This document shows positions 6,563 to 12,005 of a stretch of 12,005 nucleotides of DNA, piece by piece. How positions within the stretch are numbered: position 1 is the stretch's first letter; each line of letters starts with the position of its first letter. The notes beneath the pieces were generated by a model that had not been told where the DNA came from, ran no database searches, and was given only the letters and a program-made list of their open reading frames with translations. The position numbers were made by a program, and so were the translations under genes. This DNA is from Chitinophagaceae bacterium (GTDB taxonomy: Bacteria > Bacteroidota > Bacteroidia > Chitinophagales > Chitinophagaceae): positions 1-12,005 of the forward strand of contig JACMLD010000372.1 of the NCBI GenBank assembly GCA_014379785.1. The letters are read 5' to 3'.

Positions 6563-8989
6563 CTATGCCTTTCTTATCTCCGCTGATAATTCTTTTTGAA
6601 CCGAGGTCATGATTTTATTCATCATGCTGTCAATCTCCTTATCTGTCAGGGTCTTTTCTTCGTCCAGAAAAGTGAAGCTTACTGCAAGCGACTTTTTCCC
6701 TGCGCCGAGTTTGTCACTTTCAAAAACATCGAAAAGTTCCATGCTGCGAAGTTTCTCCAATTTGAGCTCATGGATCGTTTTTTCTACCTGATCGAAGGCA
6801 GTCGATTTCTCGAGCACGAGGGCAAGGTCGCGATGCACCGGCATTTGCCTGGCAAGTTCTTTCACAGAAAGTTTTGCTTTTCTTGCCAGCTCAAGAAGGA
6901 GTTTCCAGTTGAAATCGAGAAACCATACTTCCTGCCTGATATCAAACGCTGCCAGGGTTTGTTGTCTGACAGAACCGAGTATCAGCAATTGCTCATCACC
7001 AATCATTGCCTGCAGGCTGTTGTCGAGCTTGTCATGCTCCGCGTTCTGCATCACCGGCAGAGCAATTCCCAACAGCTCGGTGATTTTTTTCACCAGTCCT
7101 TTTACATAAAAAAGGTTGGCCAGATTTCCTTTTGCTTTCCAGGAGTCTCCGCTGGTTTGTCCGGTCATATAAAGGGACAGATGCGGGAGCTCGCCATACT
7201 GACCGTTTGCAGAAACGGAATAAGTTTTGCCAAATTCGAAAAATAGCAGATTGCTGTTTTTTCTGTTGATATTGTGACTGACGGACTGAAGTCCGGTTTC
7301 AAGCATCGAAGGTCTCATGATATTCAGTTCGGCGCTCAGGCTGTTGAGCATTTTTACTGCATGAGAAAGTTCAGCGTCGTTGTAAAAAGCTTTGTTGGTA
7401 ATAGAGTTTGTAAAAATCTCGTAGAAGCCAAGGCCTACCAGGTAGTTCGCAGTTTTTTCCGCATACACCTGTTTGTATCCTTCTGTATCTACAGAAGGTG
7501 ATATCATGATGCTCTGTGGAATTTCGATATTGTCATAACCATCCACCCGCATGATTTCTTCCACAATATCGGCGGGCAGGCTGATATCAGGTTTGCTGTA
7601 TGGCGCCGCTACCAAAAGATCCTCAGGCCCTTCCTGCACTATTTCAAATCCAAGTGAAGTAAGGATATTGTTGACCGTGTCGTGTTGGTAGTTTTTGCCG
7701 CTCAGTTTTTTCAGGTATTGATATTTAAGGTGAATTTGCTTTTTTTCTGCGGGGTCGGGATATACATCTGTGATTGCTGAAGAAACCTGTCCCCCCGCGA
7801 TGTCGATGATCATTTGCGCAGCCCGCTTCAACACGTTCACTGTGTTGCTGATGTCTACATTTTTTTCAAACCTTGTGGCAGCATCGGTGCGGAGCCCGTG
7901 TCTGAACGAAGTTTTGCGGATGTCAACCGGATTAAACCACGCGCTTTCCAGAAATATATCTGTTGTCGTTTGTTTTACTCCACTTTCGGCTCCGCCGAAT
8001 ATACCGGCGATGCACATGCCTTTTTCTTCGTTGCATATCATCAGATCCTCGGCGCTGAGTTTTCTTTCTTTTCCGTCAAGGGTGATAAAAGGAGTTCCTT
8101 CCGGCAGATTTTTTACGATTATTTTTTTCCCTGTGATGGCAGCGGCATCGAAAGCATGCAGGGGTTGTCCGGTTTCGTGGAGAATAAAGTTTGTGATGTC
8201 TACGATGTTATTGATAGGTCTCTGTCCGATGGACTTCAGTTTTTTTATAAGCCATTTCGGACTTTCTCCCACCTTCACCCCGCTGAGCGACAGGCCGCTG
8301 TAACGCTGGCAGGCGGAGTTGTTTTCGATTTTTACGTCGATGCCCGGTTTGACTCCTGCGGTGAATTCTTTACCAAAAGGAAGTTTTGGTTTAACCGCTT
8401 TTTTATCATGGTGGGTCAGATAGGCGCAGACATCTTTTGCAACGCCGAGGTGGCTCATGGCATCCATACGGTTGGGGGTAAGTCCGATTTCGTAGATCCA
8501 GTCATTGTATGGCTGAAAGTATGAGCTCGCCGGCATGCCAGGGTTAGAAGAAGAGGGCAGGACCAATATTCCATCATGGCTGGTGCCGGTTCCAATTTCG
8601 TCATCCGCGCAGATCATACCGTGACTTTCCACTCCACGTATTTTCGCTACGCGCATGGTGAGCGGTTCGCCTGAGGCGGGGTATATGGTGGATCCGACCG
8701 GCGCGACAATCACTTTCTGACCTGCAGCCACATTGCTGGCACCGCAAACGATGCTGAGCGGTTCGCCCGAGCCAATATTTACCGTGGTTATCTTAAGCTT
8801 ATCAGCGTTTGGATGCTGTTCTGCAGTCAGAACTTCTCCTATCAAAAGACCTTCCAGACCGCCTTTGAACTCTTCGTAGGGCTCCATGCTTTCTACTTCC
8901 AGTCCGAGTGAAGTAAGAATTTTACTGAGCCTTTCCGGCTCAACGGTAACGGGAAGATATTCACTGAGCCAGTTGTAGGAAATCGTCAT
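6563..8989 (-). CDS. pheT: Phenylalanine-tRNA ligase beta subunit
   Basis: Large subunit of the (alpha-beta)2 enzyme that charges tRNA(Phe). The 808-aa length is normal. Domains in order: an N-terminal segment with the EMAP-type tRNA-binding OB fold at about 42-150 (HPNADKLKITTVNIG, MRVAKIRGVESHGMICA); the B1/B5 linker with IGLTPNRMDAMSHLGVAKD at about 168-186; the B3/B4 editing region at about 225-380 (GQRPINNIVDITNF, GQPLHAFDA, LESAWFNPVDIRKT, RTDAATRFEK); a B5 domain near 410-490; the catalytic-like core; and a C-terminal FDX-ACB anticodon-binding domain at about 710-808 (MPVHRDLALVLEK). It begins at ATG 8987-8989 and has a good promoter-like sequence just upstream. pheS is not adjacent; in Bacteroidota the two subunits are often unlinked. 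Confidence 0.97.
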   Translation of the reverse strand: MTISYNWLSEYLPVTVEPERLSKILTSLGLEVESMEPYEEFKGGLEGLLIGEVLTAEQHPNADKLKITTVNIGSGEPLSIVCGASNVAAGQKVIVAPVGSTIYPASGEPLTMRVAKIRGVESHGMICADDEIGTGTSHDGILVLPSSSNPGMPASSYFQPYNDWIYEIGLTPNRMDAMSHLGVAKDVCAYLTHHDKKAVKPKLPFGKEFTAGVKPGIDVKIENNSACQRYSGLSLSGVKVGESPKWLIKKLKSIGQRPINNIVDITNFILHETGQPLHAFDAAAITGKKIIVKNLPEGTPFITLDGKERKLSAEDLMICNEEKGMCIAGIFGGAESGVKQTTTDIFLESAWFNPVDIRKTSFRHGLRTDAATRFEKNVDISNTVNVLKRAAQMIIDIAGGQVSSAITDVYPDPAEKKQIHLKYQYLKKLSGKNYQHDTVNNILTSLGFEIVQEGPEDLLVAAPYSKPDISLPADIVEEIMRVDGYDNIEIPQSIMISPSVDTEGYKQVYAEKTANYLVGLGFYEIFTNSITNKAFYNDAELSHAVKMLNSLSAELNIMRPSMLETGLQSVSHNINRKNSNLLFFEFGKTYSVSANGQYGELPHLSLYMTGQTSGDSWKAKGNLANLFYVKGLVKKITELLGIALPVMQNAEHDKLDNSLQAMIGDEQLLILGSVRQQTLAAFDIRQEVWFLDFNWKLLLELARKAKLSVKELARQMPVHRDLALVLEKSTAFDQVEKTIHELKLEKLRSMELFDVFESDKLGAGKKSLAVSFTFLDEEKTLTDKEIDSMMNKIMTSVQKELSAEIRKA

Positions 8990-9013
8990 ACAGATGTTTC
9001 ATTTCAATTGCGG

Positions 9014-9040
9014 CAAATATAATTGATTGGCGTTATCAAA
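9014..9040 (-). promoter_or_regulatory. Candidate pheT promoter
   Basis: On the minus strand TTTG (9037-9040) is followed after 15 bases by TATATTTG (9014-9021), a full match to the Bacteroidota TAnnTTTG box, which lies 24 bases upstream of the pheT ATG. The spacing between the two elements is somewhat shorter than usual. Confidence 0.55.
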
Positions 9041-9283
9041 TTATTAGAGGAATACAGTGCTGACAACAGATGCGGAGTTTCTTTTTATCTGGAACGGTCT
9101 GATAACCGTATCCTGTCCGGTTTTGTGGAATTAACGCCCCAGTGCCATGGTGAAAATACGCTCCCATCGGGTGTTTTGTCGCCTTGAAATATTGTGCCAA
9201 GCCTGTAAGGGTTGATGGCCGGGCATCTTGTGATTTCAACATTACCACCAAATTTTTGAGACTATTTTCTTATGCACGAAGCA

Positions 9284-9387
9284 TGTGGATTACCTTCGCA
9301 AACAAGTGCTGAATATTTTTGAAATGTGCAAAGACCGGGAATCGGTGTTGATAAACCTTAACTTCCAGTGGATAAGCCTGTGGATTG
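9284..9387 (-). promoter_or_regulatory. Cluster of three DnaA-box-like sequences upstream of dnaB
   Basis: Read on the minus strand: TAATCCACA (9284-9292), TTATCCACT (9367-9375) and CAATCCACA (9379-9387), each one or two bases from TTATCCACA and all in the same orientation. The last two start 12 bases apart, much like the pair upstream of zapA. They lie 146-245 bases upstream of the -7-like box of dnaB. They could be part of an origin, a DnaA-responsive control site or chance; without DnaA or skew data the call is tentative. Confidence 0.45.
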
Positions 9388-9532
9388 CGTGGCAATAAAT
9401 ATTGAAAGGGGAAGTTAGGTAACAGCGATTGGACGGATTTATATTCGCCCTCCCCGAATAGGTGTTAACCTTTAGGAAACGTTCCGGTAACATTGCGTTA
9501 ATACTCTTTCGGGAAAAAGCCAGGTCCAGGCA

Positions 9533-9539
9533 TACTTTG
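9533..9539 (+). promoter_or_regulatory. Candidate -7-like box of dnaB-rsmE
   Basis: TACTTTG resembles the Bacteroidota -7 element with one base fewer in the spacer. It would give a leader of about 55-60 bases before the dnaB ATG. The -33 region has only a weak TTTC. Confidence 0.3.
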
Positions 9540-9603
9540 AAAAACCAGCGAAAAATTTTAGGAGTCAAACCCTTGCCATCACCTTTTTAGTCGATACTAA
9601 CCA

Positions 9604-11187
9604 ATGGATCTTACTAACCTTAACAAAGATAGAAGCAAATCGCGGCGCAAACCCTCCATAGACCTGAGCACAATGGTGTATGGAAAAGTTCCGCCCCAGG
9701 CCAAAGACCTTGAGGAAGCAGTATTGGGAGCCATCATGCTTGAGAAAAGCGCTTTTGATACCGTTGCGGAGATATTGAAGCCCGAATGTTTTTACGTAGA
9801 TGCACACCAGCGGATATTTCGCGTGATGCAGGGACTGCAGCAGAAAAGCCAGCCGATAGACATCCTCACCGTAGTTGAAGAGCTCAAGACCAGGGAAGAG
9901 CTGGAAATGGTGGGCGGCCCGTATTTTGTTACCCGCCTGACCAATGCAGTAGTATCTGCTGCAAACATTGAAGCGCACGCAAGGATCATCCTGCAGAAAT
10001 TCATTCAGCGGGAATTGATCCGGATCAGCGGCGAAATCATCAGCGATTCTTATGAAGATTCGACAGATGTATTCGACCTGCTGGACGATGCCGAGAGCAA
10101 ACTGTTTGAAATTACCAATAATCACCTCAGGAAGAATTTTGACCGGATAGACGATATCCTCGTCAAAACCGTCGCCAGAATTGAGGATCTCAGGCATAAA
10201 AATGAAGATATTACCGGGGTGCCGAGTGGATTTCCTTCACTGGACCGCCTCACTTATGGATGGCAGAATACGGATCTTATCATTCTTGCTGCACGTCCCG
10301 CTGTGGGTAAAACTGCTTTTGCGCTAAACCTCGCAAGAAATGCCGCCCTCAGCCCAACAAAGCCTACCCCGGTTGCTTTCTTCAGCCTTGAGATGTCTGC
10401 AGGTCAGCTCGTTCAGCGTATACTCGCGGCCGAAAGCGAAATATGGCTCGAGAAAATTGCCCGCGGTAAACTGGAAGAGCATGAGATGAAGCAGCTGTAC
10501 GCAAAAGGTATTCAGCGACTGTCTGAGGCACCGCTGTTTATTGACGATACAGCTGCGCTGAATATATTCGAACTGAGAGCGAAGTGCCGTCGTTTGAAAA
10601 ACAAACATAATATCGGGATGATCATCATCGACTACCTGCAGCTGATGAGCGGCACGAGCGACAAAGGCTCAAACCGTGAGCAGGAGATAAGCAATATTTC
10701 CAGAAACCTGAAAGGGCTTGCCAAGGAACTGCAGGTGCCGATCATAGCACTTTCCCAGTTGAGTCGCGCGGTGGAAACCCGAAAAGAAGGAAATAAAATG
10801 CCACAGCTGAGTGACCTCCGTGAATCGGGAGCCATTGAGCAGGATGCCGATATGGTTATGTTTATTTACCGCCCGGAATACTATGATGTGACCAGCAACG
10901 AAATGGGCGAGAGCAACAAAGGAGAAACGCACGTGCGGGTGGCAAAACACAGGAATGGTTCTCTCGATACCATCAAGCTGCGCGCCTTGCTTCATATTCA
11001 GAAATTCACGGAATGGGAAGACGATAATTTCAGCAACCCTGGAATGCCTGGAGGGGGCAACTGGAGACCGGTGCCAACTGATCCGGGATCAGGCGCTGCA
11101 GGTGGTGGTGCGCGATTGTATGTACAGGCGGGTAGCAAAATGAATGACATGTCATTTGGTCCTGAAGAAGACGATGCACCTTTCTAA
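9604..11187 (+). CDS. dnaB: Replicative DNA helicase DnaB
   Basis: Hexameric ATP-driven helicase that unwinds DNA at the replication fork. The product is 527 aa. After a basic lead of about 30 residues, the N-terminal collar domain spans about 30-135 (PPQAKDLEEAVLGAIM), then a linker helix, then the RecA-like motor at about 205-470. Walker A is ARPAVGKTAF with Lys236 and Thr237; the catalytic glutamate is in SLEM (Glu263); Walker B is IIIDYLQLM with Asp343; the sensor stretch ALSQLSR is at 382-388 and RESGAIEQDAD at 406-416; the arginine finger motif KHRNG has Arg450. A Gly/Pro-rich tail (478-505) leads to the end EEDDAPF, which resembles the acidic tip of SSB. An in-frame TAA six bases before the ATG fixes the start. 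There is no sign of an intein. rsmE follows after nine bases in the same frame. Confidence 0.97.
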   Translation: MDLTNLNKDRSKSRRKPSIDLSTMVYGKVPPQAKDLEEAVLGAIMLEKSAFDTVAEILKPECFYVDAHQRIFRVMQGLQQKSQPIDILTVVEELKTREELEMVGGPYFVTRLTNAVVSAANIEAHARIILQKFIQRELIRISGEIISDSYEDSTDVFDLLDDAESKLFEITNNHLRKNFDRIDDILVKTVARIEDLRHKNEDITGVPSGFPSLDRLTYGWQNTDLIILAARPAVGKTAFALNLARNAALSPTKPTPVAFFSLEMSAGQLVQRILAAESEIWLEKIARGKLEEHEMKQLYAKGIQRLSEAPLFIDDTAALNIFELRAKCRRLKNKHNIGMIIIDYLQLMSGTSDKGSNREQEISNISRNLKGLAKELQVPIIALSQLSRAVETRKEGNKMPQLSDLRESGAIEQDADMVMFIYRPEYYDVTSNEMGESNKGETHVRVAKHRNGSLDTIKLRALLHIQKFTEWEDDNFSNPGMPGGGNWRPVPTDPGSGAAGGGARLYVQAGSKMNDMSFGPEEDDAPF

Positions 11188-11196
11188 GCAACGCCG

Positions 11197-11922
11197 ATGA
11201 GCCAGCCACTACCCGTTTTTTTTTCCACGCAACAGGCAGCGATCAACGACCTTCTGTCGCTGGATGACGAGACATCGCGGCATATTTCACAGGTACTGCG
11301 TATGGAAGCCGGCGAGCAGGTGAGACTCACCGATGGACTTGGCACGGAGCTCACCGCAGAGGTTACCATCAGTCACAAGAAAAAAACAGAAGTCCGGATA
11401 AAGTCTGTTATGCAGCTTGAGCCGCCCGGCACAGCGGCATGTCTGGCGGTATCCCTTCTAAAAAATGCATCCAGGTTTGAATGGATACTGGAGAAGGTAA
11501 CGGAGATGGGTATTCGCGAAATATACCCGCTGATCTGTGAAAGAACAGAGAAGCAGCATTTTCGTTCTGATCGGATGAAAAATATTCTCACCAGCGCGAT
11601 GTTGCAATCGCAACAGCACTGGTTGCCTTTACTGCATGAGCCGCTTTCTTTTTCTGTATTTATCGCGGACCCGCAAATCACTGAAAAATATCCGCGTAAT
11701 TTTATTGCGCATTGTATACCGGGCGAAAAAGAATCACTCCGCAAAGCTTCTGATAAAGCAACCGGGGGTAAAATAATTCTCATTGGTCCGGAAGGCGATT
11801 TCAGTCCAGCTGAAATCAGTGCAGCACAAAACAAAAATTATATTCCCGTTTCTCTCGGCGACACGAGGCTGAGAACAGAAACAGCAGCCGTTACAGCTGC
11901 TGCCTTTATTTCAATATATTGA
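11197..11922 (+). CDS. rsmE: 16S rRNA (uracil-1498-N3) methyltransferase RsmE
   Basis: SPOUT-class (trefoil knot) methyltransferase that uses S-adenosylmethionine to make m3U at position 1498 of 16S rRNA. The 241-aa length fits. The N-terminal PUA-like RNA-binding part (about 1-72) contains HISQVLRMEAGEQVRLTDGLG. The SPOUT domain (about 80-241) shows FEWILEKVTEMGIREIYPL, the ERTEKQHF and MLQSQQHWLP region, the cofactor-binding LIGPEGDFSPAEI at 195-207, and the knot motif LGDTRLRTETA at 220-230. GPEGD replaces the commoner GPEGG. It starts nine bases after the dnaB stop, with no promoter or terminator between, so it is almost certainly cotranscribed with dnaB. Confidence 0.96.
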   Translation: MSQPLPVFFSTQQAAINDLLSLDDETSRHISQVLRMEAGEQVRLTDGLGTELTAEVTISHKKKTEVRIKSVMQLEPPGTAACLAVSLLKNASRFEWILEKVTEMGIREIYPLICERTEKQHFRSDRMKNILTSAMLQSQQHWLPLLHEPLSFSVFIADPQITEKYPRNFIAHCIPGEKESLRKASDKATGGKIILIGPEGDFSPAEISAAQNKNYIPVSLGDTRLRTETAAVTAAAFISIY

Positions 11923-12005
11923 AAAGATTATCTCGCCTGGTCCAATCCCGGTTCTGTTGATCGCGACTTAGGCTGGGGCTCACGGAGCTCCACAGGACGG
12001 GCCTG
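11923..12005. other. Unassigned end of window
   Basis: The 83 bases after rsmE contain no start codon for a recognisable gene and no T-run terminator. A 7-bp stem with one G-U pair (11975-11981 with 11985-11991, loop ACG) is present but not followed by T. Two minus-strand frames stay open from the window edge: one ends at a TAA at 11928-11930 with the tail TEPGLDQAR, and the other runs on into rsmE. The 3' end of a convergent gene is therefore possible, but neither frame is recognisable. Confidence 0.3.

Larger units (their letters stand above)
8990..9603. other. 614-bp non-coding divergent gap between pheT and dnaB
   Basis: By far the longest gene-free stretch here. It holds the pheT promoter-like sequence near its left end, three DnaA-box-like 9-mers at 9284-9387, a short inverted repeat ATGC-N5-GCAT at 9272-9284, and a dnaB -7-like box at 9533-9539. 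Open frames inside it on the minus strand (9036-9251 and 9290-9568) give no recognisable protein and look like chance. I saw no tRNA-like or riboswitch-like fold. The middle (9050-9270) shows nothing I can name. Confidence 0.7.

Noticed and set aside
6546..6563. Hairpin GTATTC-N6-GAATAC after pheT
   Set aside because: Only six AT-rich base pairs and no T-run on either strand; pheT and the coiled-coil gene are more likely cotranscribed.
7814..8524. 236-codon plus-strand open frame
   Set aside because: Antisense to the well-conserved pheT; no recognisable protein.
9036..9568. Two short minus-strand open frames in the pheT/dnaB gap (71 and 92 codons)
   Set aside because: No domain, signal or compositional support, and the second covers the DnaA-box-like cluster.
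9565..10197. 210-codon minus-strand open frame
   Set aside because: Antisense to the conserved N-terminal half of dnaB; no family resemblance.
11975..11991. GC-rich hairpin after rsmE as a terminator or RNA end
   Set aside because: Three-base loop, no T-run, and too little sequence before the window ends to recognise an RNA gene.
1..12005. Mobile elements, CRISPR array, tRNA genes, phage or defence genes
   Set aside because: I looked for transposase-like frames, flanking inverted repeats, regularly spaced repeats and tRNA-like folds and saw none.

Overview
The window looks like ordinary chromosomal DNA from a member of the Bacteroidota, most likely near the Chitinophagaceae/Sphingobacteriales. 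The evidence is the protein families (a DUF4369-type thioredoxin lipoprotein-like protein, a DUF6263-like secreted protein, a T9SS-type C-terminal-domain-like protein), the pheT / coiled-coil / zapA / rny neighbourhood, -7 promoter boxes of the TAnnTTTG type, and the near absence of Shine-Dalgarno sequences. The genus is an inference. I see no mobile element, CRISPR array, tRNA or rRNA gene.

Layout. Positions 1-3327 hold minus-strand housekeeping genes: gatA (3' end outside the window), tatA, rplS with a clear terminator, and rny. After a 190-bp divergent gap, 3518-5558 carries two plus-strand genes for exported proteins (a TlpA-like thioredoxin and a methionine-rich DUF6263-like protein), closed by a strong terminator. 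From 5605 to 8989 the minus-strand block resumes with zapA, a small coiled-coil protein and pheT. A small plus-strand gene for a stand-alone T9SS-CTD-like domain (5982-6236) sits inside it. A 614-bp non-coding gap (8990-9603) separates pheT from the divergent plus-strand pair dnaB-rsmE. The last 83 bases could not be assigned.

How the genes relate. Translation dominates: GatA in tRNA amidation, L19, PheT and the 16S rRNA methyltransferase RsmE. Replication and division are represented by DnaB, ZapA and possibly a ZapB-like coiled coil, RNA turnover by RNase Y, and export by TatA. The most interesting non-coding signals are DnaA-box-like 9-mers concentrated in two intergenic regions (zapA upstream region and pheT/dnaB gap). 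In each region two of them form a close tandem pair. They could mean DnaA-linked control of division and helicase genes or, in the larger gap, part of an origin. The most interesting coding signals are the stand-alone T9SS-CTD-like protein without a signal peptide and the SSB-tip-like C terminus of DnaB. No clearly novel multi-gene system is visible.
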